NCBI GenBank assembly: GCA_025200525.1
Contig: CM045761.1
Location: 80,567,551 to 80,631,550 of the forward strand
Source of the DNA: Camellia lanceoleosa
Taxonomy: Eukaryota; Streptophyta; Magnoliopsida; Ericales; Theaceae
Reading direction: 5' to 3'
DNA: 64,000 nucleotides
A model generated the notes under the pieces. That model was not told where the DNA came from. It saw only the letters and a program-made list of their open reading frames with translations, and searched no databases. Position 1 is the stretch's first letter. Each line of letters opens with the position of its first letter. A program made the translations under genes and the position numbers. Positions 32,851 to 43,298 of the stretch are shown one piece after another.

Positions 32851-35342
32851 TCATGCCGTATGGGTAAGATTGACAGCCCGATTCAGTCTACCAAGAATAC
32901 CACTGGCCTTCCTCTTCGCCCTCGAAGTCCCATTTTGAGCAAGCTGAGAGATTGTTTTATAAGTATTCTCTTCCTCTCTCATCTCCTTCCACTTGGTTCG
33001 ATCGCTAAAACAAATGCTGTGGAGGATCGCAATGCAATTCTCCTTGTTACGGCCACAAGCACTCTCCCTAATTATACTAAACAGACAAGGAACAGCTCCA
33101 AGATCTCCCATTTCCTCAACAGCCTTTGGATTGCTTGAAAGCATCGAAAGGATAGCCAACAATTCATCAACATGCACACAATTCATAATCTTCTTTACGA
33201 TCACTCTCACTGCACCATCCCTCACAGCTCTCACCTTGTTCTCATGGATGATACATAGGTTAAAAATAGCAGATGCAACATCCTTCATAGCTAGTGGATG
33301 CCCTTCTTCTAAAAGGTCGATTAGAGGTTTCAAAGCACCAGATTTTCCAATCAATGCCTTATTGGAGTCCAGTGCTGACAATGTGAATAGGGCTGCAGCT
33401 GCATTGCTCCTAGTTTCTATAGTTCCGCATCTCAATGCATCCATGAGAAGAGGAATAGCCATTGGGGTCTCCGCGACAAACTTCTTGTTGTTGTCGTGGA
33501 TTGAAAGATTCAAAAGTGTTGTGATTAAGTCTTCTTGAAGATCTAAGTGAATTTCTTCACTCTGAGACCGGCCTTGTGAGAGGGGATTGAGCAGTTGAGG
33601 TATTGAATCAAGAGACTCACCAAAAAGTGCCCGGAAAGAAGGCATTCTCTTTGTCAACAACCGCAATTCTCTTGCAGCTTCTTTCTGATCGGACAGTGTT
33701 GAAGACATCTTCTCAAGCAAAGAAAGAAAATGGTCCCGGTCTGCTTCTGTTAACCCATCCTCATTGGAATATTGAACAGAGTCTGGTAATTGGATCCCAT
33801 GACTCTTACACCATTGTGATATCATTTCCCGAACCAAAAGATTAGGCGTTAGGAGGGTATGGGAAAGGACTTGCTGGGTTTGAGGGCAGGTTCGGTTCCC
33901 CCCTTTTAACCATCTCTGAATAAAGGGTCTATCATAAGTCTGTAAAATTCATGGAAAAACAAGTTAGCAAGGCCAAACCAATCGATGATGATAACAAAGA
34001 TATTCAAGGTATGCAGAAACAGACGGGAAACACAGGCCAATACACCATTTTGAGTTAATAATCGACAATTTTAGAATGTCAAAATATATATGCCTACAAT
34101 TTAATCAGAACTTTTTCAGTAGAGTCAGGAAACTAATTTTTTGCAAAAGATAGTACTCTTTTTGTTTTTCATCTCCATGATTGAAGATAAGAGGGTATTA
34201 TGGGTGAAGGGTTGATCACAAAACTGTATGATAAGAGAAAAGAACAAAAGATAAACATGCTTGGTTGCTGTTTTCAGAAAACAGTTTTCAAAAAATTCTA
34301 CTTTCTTATTTTTCATGTTTTTTTGTTTTTACTGAATTTTTTTAATATTTTAAACAATTTTTTTACTTTTTAGACACACCTAACATAAATACACCTAAAA
34401 GTAAAATTGTAAAAAAATCTTTTAAAATTCACTAAATACCAAAAATACAAAAAATAAAATTCAGTACATTTTTGTATTTTTATGTATTTATTAATTTTTA
34501 AAATATTTTTCATTTTTTACTTTTTAGATACATCTAACTAAGGTGCATCTAAAAAAGTAAAAAAAATATTTAAAATTTAAAAAATATTCACTAAAAACAA
34601 AAGAATACGAAAACCAAAAAACTCAGTTTTCAAAAAATTTAATCCAGAAAACTCAAACCAAACACATTAAGTTCCAACATTCCCAATTGCAGAGAAGATT
34701 TTTCAAAAGAAACAAAAATAAGTAAATAAATAAATACGAAGAACAGTGCAATAAGAACTAATCAACACAGGCAGATAAAAACAAAAACAGTACAAAACGA
34801 ATGTCAAAATCCGCACCAAATAAACGAATTACCACTTTGAAATTCATAAATCACATCGAGAACACTGCAATTTCACCAACAACCAAAATCAAATTCACAT
34901 AAATTTAAAAAAAAAAAAAAAAAAAAGGAAAAAAAAAAATATCAATCACTTGGGACACAAAAAATGCATGTAAAAATCAGTATAAAAAAAAAACGAGACA
35001 ATTAGCAAAAGAAACAATCCCTAATTGGAAGAGCAGTACCTGACCGGTGGCCAAAACAACAGGATCTCTCATGAGTTCCTTGGAAAGAGGGCAGAGAAAC
35101 TGATGCGGACAAGCCAAGGAGTCGTGCAATTTCAAAGAGACTGGTCTCTTGGACTTCAATTCCTTCAATGCACAGAGCGTCTGGGTGGCTAGATCGATTG
35201 TGTTGACATTGAAATGGTTGTCATCATCACCGTCCTCGTCTAGGTTAACAATTACATTGACAAGTCTCTGTAACTCTTTCTTCAACTCTGTCGCCTTCGC
35301 CACCATCGTTGGATCTCCCTCGAAAACCCCAGTTTTCGCCAT
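32851..35342 (-). CDS. PUB9: PUB9-like U-box/ARM-repeat E3 ubiquitin ligase (2 exons)
   Basis: Plant U-box ligase: the U-box binds E2 and the C-terminal ARM repeats bind substrates, such as receptor kinases in related proteins. Exon 1 runs 35342 to 35040 (101 codons, ATG at 35340-35342, MAKTGVFEGDPTMVAKATEL) and exon 2 33939 to 32851 (362 codons plus TGA), giving 463 residues, near Arabidopsis PUB9. Splicing is CAG|GTACTG to TTACAG|ACT, phase 0, and splits the U-box exactly after DPVVLATGQ, resuming TYDRPFIQRWLKGGNRTCP. Residues about 1-75 form the N-terminal helical region, about 78-152 the U-box, and about 200-455 the ARM array (TRSNAAAALFTLSALDSNKA, GKSGALKPLIDLLEEGHPLA). It ends NLTHTA, as in PUB9. 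The 1.1-kb intron holds an AT-rich dispersed repeat. The coding frame is intact, so the gene is probably functional. A (CT)n tract lies in the 5' leader. Confidence 0.93.
34262..34672. repeat. AT-rich dispersed repeat, copy D, in the PUB9 intron
   Basis: Best-preserved copy; used as the reference for locating the viral insertion in copy A. The two halves share 'actttttaga.acacctaac' and 'actttttagatacatctaac', so the element is internally repetitive. Confidence 0.75.
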
Positions 35343-35490
35343 CAAAATTTGCTTAGATCTCCATATCGAATTGGAAGAGTATTGTTGAAATACCCTAAAA
35401 TGGGTACACAGAGACTAGTGTGCATGCCGTGTTTCATCTTTTTTCTTTCGGCTAATTCTATAATTTCTCACACTTGTTCATCTTCTTTAT

Positions 35491-35493
<3 letters not shown>

Positions 35494-35532
<39 letters not shown>
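35494..35532. repeat. (CT)n tract upstream of PUB9
   Basis: About 19 CT units; (GA)n on the PUB9 sense strand, about 150 bp upstream of the start codon, probably promoter or 5' UTR. Confidence 0.85.
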
Positions 35533-35533
<1 letters not shown>

Positions 35534-36130
35534 AACCTCTGTTTCTCTCTCTACAAATGTCACACGCAGCGCAGGAACATGGTGGAGAATGATGAAGGGT
35601 CTACGTGTATTGTAGTTGTAGTAATGTGAGTGTTGTTGGGGGTCCGTGGTGGTCCATCATGTAGCCAATCACGGAATCCGTGGCCTAACAGCTGGCACCT
35701 TCGCCGGTGGAGCCAAAACCTTTGCTTATTATGCAAATTTTTATTTATTTTTTTGTTTTTAATTTTTTATACATTGAAAGTAGAATGGTGAATAAACCAA
35801 GTGAATGACGTCAAATTGATTAGTAGGATGTTGAAATCTCCTTAGGAATAGTTTTGGAAAAATTTTCTTTTCACATACTAAATTTTTCATTTCACATTCT
35901 TAATAATTTTTTTTAGAATCATAATTTTGTCCTTTAACAAAATTACCATCTCACCCACAACTATCTCACCAACACATCTTACAATTTTTCCATACATATT
36001 TTATCCACCACCATCTCACCAACCAATTTCATAGTCGGCCATCACCTTCCATGCCCAAACCTCAACCCTACACAGACACACAGCTCTTTCATGCTTCAAA
36101 TCTACTTATTCAAGAGGAAAACACTTCCCA

Positions 36131-36134
<4 letters not shown>

Positions 36135-36189
<55 letters not shown>

Positions 36190-36190
36190 T
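36135..36190. repeat. (CT)n(TA)n microsatellite
   Basis: About 20 CT units followed by about 8 TA units, 60 bp upstream of the ATG at 36251. Confidence 0.85.
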
Positions 36191-36250
36191 CATATGCAAA
36201 ACGAGATCTAGCGATTATATATATTACACAGAGCTTTGTGAAACTCGAAA

Positions 36251-36520
36251 ATGGCAAACACTCGCTTTGTATCGATGAATTTCGAAACCCTAACTCTCAA
36301 GAGCTTCAGATTCAGTGAAAAAAAAAATCAAAAATCAAAAATCAATCTCTTCGAAGAAGAGCTTCACGAAATTACATATGAAGAAAAAGCGAAGATTCAA
36401 GAGGTACAAACAGTGATTATGAGTTCAAGTACTGGTTTAGTGGTTTATGCGCCATGTGTAGAAGTTTTAGGTTCATTGAAGAGTTTGAGAGAGTCTGCGA
36501 TGGAGGTGATAGCAACGTGA
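36251..36520 (+). CDS. Short ORF, unrecognised (89 aa)
   Basis: An ATG in good plant context (AAAATGGC) follows a (CT)n leader. It encodes 89 residues beginning MANTRFVSMNFETL, with a Lys/Glu-rich middle (FEEELHEITYEEKAK) and a hydrophobic end. There is no domain, signal peptide or family that I recognise. It could be a first exon, a small peptide gene or a chance ORF; no neighbour clarifies it. Confidence 0.2.
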   Translation: MANTRFVSMNFETLTLKSFRFSEKKNQKSKINLFEEELHEITYEEKAKIQEVQTVIMSSSTGLVVYAPCVEVLGSLKSLRESAMEVIAT

Positions 36521-36728
36521 GGGGCTATGTGAGAATAGCTGAGAGGCTGGGAATGAGAGGATGTGCATAGAGAAGGTGAGGGTATATTTGAAATTTGAAG
36601 TGTGTGGACTGAGATAAAGGAGTAAAAATCAAATTACTAAATGTGTAGATTGAGAAAAGATGTGCACAGAAATAATTTGGTTTGTGAAAATAGAATTTCC
36701 CATAGTTTTCCAAATGTTTTTAATTTTA

Positions 36729-36923
36729 AGGGTAAATTATAGTAAGCCTCCCTCATCTTTGAATTTGTATATTATGACTCTTTTAATTTTAAAAATTATA
36801 TAAATATATTTCTTTTGAATGGGTTTGAAGAGAGTAAAAATGATACATTTTTATAGTTAATGAGATTAAAATATATGAGTTCATAGATGAGGAGATAAGA
36901 TGAGGAATCTTGATGTAAATAGC
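36729..36923. mobile_element. Mutator-type MITE
   Basis: Flanked by TTTAATTTTA at 36719-36728 and 36924-36933. The left end AGGGTAAATTATAG resembles the elements at 9792 and 60499. The right terminus (GCTATTTACATC on the minus strand) is diverged. Confidence 0.5.
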
Positions 36924-36933
36924 TTTAATTTTA

Positions 36934-37861
36934 ACTAGTGGAAGGATGTGAACCGGTAATTAATTTTAAAATATAAGCTTTTATTAAATGTATATTATGT
37001 TACCATAAATATATAGAATTTTGTACAAAAAGTAATTGTCACATATATTTTCATAAGTATATATATTGTTATACTATATAAAAAATATTTAATTTAGAAT
37101 ATAATTATATGCTTTAATTTCTGATTTATTAAAAAAATACATAATTATTTTTTGAAATTAAGTAATTATGCTTAGTTATTCTTAAAATCTACCCAAAGAT
37201 ATCATGCAACTATAATACTCGAGGTGATAAATCACTTTATTCATGCTTAGATTGCATTTTCTAAATTATTATAATAATCTATAAAAGTATTTTTAATATT
37301 TAAAACAATAATCAAATTTTGAAAGTTACCATATATTTTCATTTAACAAATATGTTAGGTTTTTGTTATTATCAATCCCCGTTTGACAAAACTTCTGTTA
37401 ATTGTAATTTTATTCGTTCTTTTATTTCAGTGAAACAATGAGTATTTAAATGCGAATATAACCTTAATTATGCCTTGCAAAGGAGTTTGTGATGTTAATT
37501 ATTTCATGTTTGCCACTTCGCTGACTATCGATCGATTTTGCGTTTGGGCGAAGACGTTATCCACTCAGAAGTTTCACTCACCTGCAAAAATATTAGAAGT
37601 TGAGATTTTACACTCGAGCAAACTTTCCATCACTCGAGCGAAGGCACTTGTTTAGAAACACGCATTTATGTCACACTACTTGAGCAACCACTCCTGCACT
37701 TAAGCGGAGATCGCGATTCAGCCTACTATAAAGCTGTGATTAAATCAATTTCTAAGGTATGACTTCCAGATCTTTTTCTCGGGTATTAGGGTTTCATCTG
37801 GAGCTTCTTTGCTTGTTTTCTTTGATATCTATGAGAGTTTATATCATGAATTGAGTGGATT
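36934..37861. other. AT-rich DNA grading into LTR-like sequence
   Basis: 37490-37861 has 'actcgagc' motifs, a TATA-like CTATAAAGC (37726-37734) and a leader-like run up to the solo LTR insertion. With 40451-40770 on the other side it may be an older LTR split by the solo LTR. No gene seen. Confidence 0.3.
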
Positions 37862-40450
37862 TGTAACGACCCAGAAATTCTTTCCTCCGCTCGAGCGGAG
37901 GATTGGCCGCTCGAGCGGACTTTTGGGGTTTCCCAATTTTTCAGCGGCACGAGATTCTCGAGTTGTGATTCTCCGCTCGGCGGGATTTTACGCCGGCGAG
38001 GCGACTTTGTTGATCAAGGCTCGAAGCAAGATTGGGCGCCGAATTGTCGCTCTCGATGAGTTTGATCCTGAAGCATGTGGACTCATTTTTGATGTTCTTC
38101 TTAGTGTATTTGAAATGTTCTTACCTTATTTTGGGATATTAATTGTGATGATAAGATGATGGTAAAGTAAGATGGGACTAAAAACTTTAATTGGAATAAT
38201 TTGATTACGACCAACCGTCATTCATTTGCCCTTTTCTTTTTCCTCACTTTGAATTTGGATGTGCGGTTAGAACCATTGGAAAGCTTATTTCCGGGGCTTC
38301 AATTTGAACACAAGAACGACCTAAAACGGAGTCCGGATGGGAGAGTTACACCTATTTGAAGTTTGGGAAACCTGGCCTGAACCAGGCCCGGACGAGCGGG
38401 AATATGGGCGCTCGAGCGGGAATTACGGGACAGCAGCTCTAAAAACGAGATTTTGAGATATTTTTCCACATTTTCTTTCCCCTTTCTTATTTCCTCTTCT
38501 CCTAGGTCTGAAACCCTTCGAAACCCTAGCCCAAAACCTTGATCTCCTCTAGTTTGAACAACAATCTACCATGATTTTGGCATCAAAGATGGAGAATAAG
38601 AGAAGAGCAACGTTTTTAACCGATTGGAACTTGGATTTGCGGAGGTTTCGTCTCAAGCTTGCTCCTTTGTTGATTCTTGAGGTAAGGGTTCTAATATCCT
38701 TCAAGATTTACATTAAGAGCTAGAGTGGTGATAGTTCGATTGTATTAATGTATAAATTTACATTTTTGGAGCATATAGAGTAACTTATAAGATTTGGGAA
38801 TTTCGGATTTGAGGCATGGAGGGGCCAATTGATGGGTTTAAGTGATGAATTATGGATCCTAGATGTTTAATCAAAGGAAAAATTAGAATATAAAGTGTTG
38901 GGTTAATAAGTGAATTATTTCTTGAATTTTCACTATTTTCTTGGAACCCTAGATCGATTAAGGTTGATAACCAAAGAGTTGGTCCAAATCGGAAGTGGAA
39001 TAATGAAATTGGGATATTAAATTAGGTATATACAAGTTTAATTGGAATTTAGTGATACTTGGAAATTATATTTAAAATTTACGAATGAGCTTTGTTTGAG
39101 TATTATGAATTATGTTTTAATGAGAAAGAAAATTGGGAAGAAAGGTTTGTCGATAATGTGGATGAGGTGAACTTGGCTTTGGAATGTTGAATTGGGCCTT
39201 AGCAATTTAAATAGAATTATGTGGAATTATATTTGGTAGTATTGAGTTAAATAATGTTAAATAGTGTGGATTATATTAATTGGTGATGATTATGTGAGGT
39301 TATGTTGATTATGTTGGATTGTGTTAAATGTTGTTGAATTGACTTGTGTAGGGTTAACTACAGGGGCGGACCTAGCATCTAACCACTGTGAGTAATAGTA
39401 CGAAGATGTACATCTTATTTATCATTGATAGTTATTATCACTAACGCTCCGTTTATTGTAAGTATTATATGAACATGTTACACCACCAATTGTGATGATT
39501 GAAAGTCCGTGAGAACGTTGAAAGATTGGCAAACATCGGTATGACTCTAAATGGACCTATGTTCGTCCTTAAACCAAGTATCCGTATGAAACTGAGATGA
39601 TTTGTGTATCCTATGATTTGACGATATTCAGATGGCTTTGGGATTGATCTACTCTGTTATGTACTCCGTTTATATCTTTGCCTATTGATCCGTTCCGTTT
39701 ATGATTTAGCATGATGTGTATTATTGGTTTTAAAGCTTATTACTTCTGCTATTTCTGTACCCTTACGCTTTATGCGTTCTGTTATCTCTGGGCTGATAAG
39801 CCGTTCTGTTATGACTGAGCCGAAAGGCTATTCTGTATCTTTTGGGACTGATGGCTATTCTGTTATTTGAGCATATGAACATTTTAGAACCTCTGTACAT
39901 ACTAAACTGCTTTGTTAAAGAAACTGGACTCATGATTGTTGAGCTATGGTTGCTGAGTAATTAAACATATACTTATGCAGTTATATACTTTATTGTTTGG
40001 GTTGAACATTACATGATTTATGTACTATTATTCACTGAGCTTGACTCACTTTACTTATGTCTGTTTCTGTAGGCACTCAACCTGGAGGTCAACCTTAACC
40101 TGTGGCTTCCGTTACCAGTTGCCAAGCCTTGAGTGTCTAAGCCGTTAGAAGTTGACCGTCTAACTTTTGGAGTTTTGCTAAGTTTTAATTTGTACCCTAA
40201 GTGTTTACTAAACTTGATGTATATGTATATGTATTTAGCTATCTCCAGATACATGTCAATGTATATTTATTTGCATTATGTTCTGTCTGTGATCCTGGCA
40301 TAGTAGTGGTAGCTCAATGGATATTATTTTATACTATTATATGATATTAAATGCTTCCGTTCAGGCCCCATAGATAATATTTATCAGGTTTTGGTGTCCG
40401 TTTCGAATGGGTCATGCCAAAATTTTTAGGGGCGGATTTGGGGCGTGACA
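37862..40450. mobile_element. Solo LTR, 2,589 bp
   Basis: Starts TGTAACGACCC and ends GGGGCGTGACA (TG...CA with imperfect inverted ends), flanked by perfect 5-bp duplications GGATT at 37857-37861 and 40451-40455. No pol motif inside, so it is one LTR left by recombination of a large Ty3-gypsy-like element. The 5' part has an 18-bp perfect palindrome centred on CTCGAG (37884-37901) and further CGCTCGAGCGG copies (37908, 38410 region). Confidence 0.8.
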
Positions 40451-41718
40451 GGATTATATCAAAGGGTTTGTTTATTTTGTTTTATTCATAAAAGAGAGAT
40501 TTGTTCTTCAGTGGATTTTCTGAAATTTAGGCCTGAAACTTTGATGGATTCCGGAGTGGCTCATTGTCGTGGATTCGATATCGGCATTGTGGATTCAACG
40601 TTGCGCAAGACAATTCCGAGATGAAGACGGTGGTGGAAGAAGCATATAAGAGTCGATTCAATTCGGGCATGGATTCGCTAGGTAATTGAGGATACCCTTG
40701 TGTAATTCCTTTTTGTTGTCTTAGTAGATTATTTTGTGACTTTTGCCCATGATTTTTTTTATTACAATTGGAGGCGCTTCAATTGTAATTTTTTCACATT
40801 AAATTGTTGTGTTGATTTGTCTTTGATTGTTTGATTGAGATTGTTATTTACTGATTAAAATTGATACATAATCATAAATAAATATCTTAAGAATTTCTAG
40901 ATTTTTCAAAATATTTTTCTTTAGTTAATCAAAAAATGTACATTCAGTGAATTACATATATCAATGGATGTGTGTGGCCATAAAAAAATTATATTAAATA
41001 TTTTTGAAAATATTTTATTTAGATTGAACGATTATTTCAAATTATTTAAATATTTATTTAAATTATTTAAATCATCACCCAAACAGCAGAGCCTAACTCC
41101 ACCCACCACTTATGCGACACACTAAGTAAGCGGACCACTTTTGCTTGGCCAACTTATGCTATGCTCTAAGTGTGTGAAATGTCTTCACATTGCTAGGTCA
41201 TTAGAGCTGAGTCATGATGGGCTTTGGCCAGCCCACCAGTTCGGTGGAAATCTCCCTCTCAATTGTTCATTAATTATGTCGGTTGCGATAAGCATGACTG
41301 GAATTATGCTTTTTTAATTTCGAGCTAACAATACCCATCCTGGTTTGGTCAAACTTGACTCCTAATCTGGGTAGCCAACGTTTTCAGTGCTTTTCAAGCT
41401 ATTTGGCCACCAACTTTTCTAGTGAAGTGTCGTGTCAAGGACACATTGCCTATTCTTGTTGGTTCTATATGCTTGCGACAGCCATCCTGCACGATTCCCA
41501 AATTCAACATGATAGCGCCTTTGCCCTCTCACTTACTCAAATGTTATACATATATATATACACACTTCTTTGTATCTCTTCGTCTTCTCACTATTTCATA
41601 GCCAAACTAGAGAGATTTCGAGTCACTTTAAGCTATTTCGATTGATTTTCCTTCCATTTTCTAGATCGTATCACCATTGAAGCCTACTGGACCACTTCGA
41701 GTTGGTTTAACTCTATAA
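40451..41718. other. Non-coding flank between solo LTR and copia 2
   Basis: 40470-40770 is LTR-like (continues the unit interrupted at 37862). 40860-41040 is AT-rich. 41040-41718 has moderate GC, a TATA-like (TA)n at 41550-41562 and a leader-like stretch, but no coding region I can support. Confidence 0.3.
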
Positions 41719-42417
41719 TATTAGGGAAAATCGATGATTCCCCACAAGTAAATCAATCAATGGGAATAAAAAATAATGCGGAAAAATTAAATTAGAAGCA
41801 ACACAAGAATTTTTACGTAGTTCCCTCAATGTGAGGTACGTCCACGGGATCAAAATCCGATTCCACTATCAACCAAATAAGTTCCAAACGATTACAAACG
41901 AGACACTAATGGTCTCACAAAACCACCCTTAGGTGAATTCCAAATAATCACAAATAAATAAAAGGAAAAACCTCACCAAATAGATGAACCAAAATCTTCA
42001 GAATCAAAGTTGAAAAAGACCAAAAATAATAACCCAAACCAATCTCCAAAGCAACAGCCGAAACCACATTGATAATACTTCTGAATGACCAAAGATTCAA
42101 ACCAAGAAAACCTTCCAATCAACTGTCCGAAACAGCACCAAAACCGAAGCACCAATCCAATTTAAACAAAGATGATCAATTAGCATCAATTTGCTGCTGC
42201 TCAATATATACCATGGGGACAAAACAAAACAATATTATATATATTGTTAAATTTTATGTTTGTTTTATCAAAACTCTTAGTTGTTTCCAAATTGGATTGG
42301 GTCTCCACAAATTAAATATAATATATAAAAATATATTATAATTAATACTAAACCAAATTAAACTCTTTTTCCAAAACCAATTGGGTCCCACACTCTAATA
42401 AGGAGGTATACCCAATA
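41719..42417 (-). repeat. Copia 2 LTR (element 3' end)
   Basis: Starts TATTAGGG (TG mutated to TA) and ends CCCAATA, paired with the LTR at 45922. Confidence 0.9.
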
Positions 42418-42434
42418 ATTCTCCACCTATCGAC

Positions 42435-43289
42435 TTAGGTGGAGAAATCAACCATACCCGCCAAAGTTCGACACTTTAAATGTTTGTCCCTCGACAAAGA
42501 CTTTGTCAACATATCTGAAATATTATCATCTGTGTGAACCTTTTCGAGTTGTAACAATTTCGAATTTAGCACATCACGAATCCAATGGTATCTCACATCA
42601 ATGTGTTTCGATCTCGAATGAAAAGTAGAATTTTTACTCAAATAAATAGCACTTTGACTATCACAATAAAGCACATGCTTTTCTTGCTTCAAACCCAACT
42701 CTTGCAAAAATTTCTTCGACCATAACTCTTCTTTGCAAGCTTTTGTAATGGCAATAAATTCAGCTTCGGTAGTTGAGAGAGCAACACATTTTTGTAATTT
42801 AAATTGCCATGCCACAGCTCCCCCTGCAAAAGTCATCAAATACCCCGAAGTAGATTTCCTAGAATCAACATCACCGGCAATGTCAGAATCCGTGAACCCA
42901 TTAAGCATTGGTTTACCATCCCCAAAACACAAACACACCTTCGAAGTCCCTCGAAGATATCTTAGAATCCATTTTACCGTTCCCCAATGTTCTTTACCCG
43001 GATTAGAGAGAAACCGACTCACCACACCAACGGTGTGAGCAATATCCGGCCTTGTACAAACCATGGCGTACATCAAAGAACCAACTGCTGAAGCATAAGG
43101 AACTTTCAACATATTTTCTTTGTCTTTCTCACTTGTAGGACATTGATTCGAACTAAGTTTGAAGTGACCTGCAAGTGGACAACCAATCGGCTTTGCTTTA
43201 TCCATGTTGAATCTCTCAAGAACTTTCTCAATGTAGCTTTCTTGAGACAACCAAATCAATCTCTCTTTGCGATCACGAACAATTTTCAT
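42435..43289 (-). pseudogene. Copia 2 RT C-terminus and RNase H
   Basis: Same frame as the 779-codon pol ORF, cut off from it by one TAA (about 43302-43304). Motifs: YASAVGSLMYAMVCTRPDIA, FTDSDIAGDVDSRKSTSGYL, KCVALSTTEAEFIA, YCDSQSAIYLSKN and [13 protein letters not shown]. All RNase H acidic residues seem present. It ends just inside the 3' LTR junction. Confidence 0.85.
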
Positions 43290-43298
43290 ACCAAGTAT

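Noticed and set aside
32993..33538. 181-codon plus-strand ORF
   Set aside because: Shadow of the PUB9 ARM-repeat exon on the minus strand.
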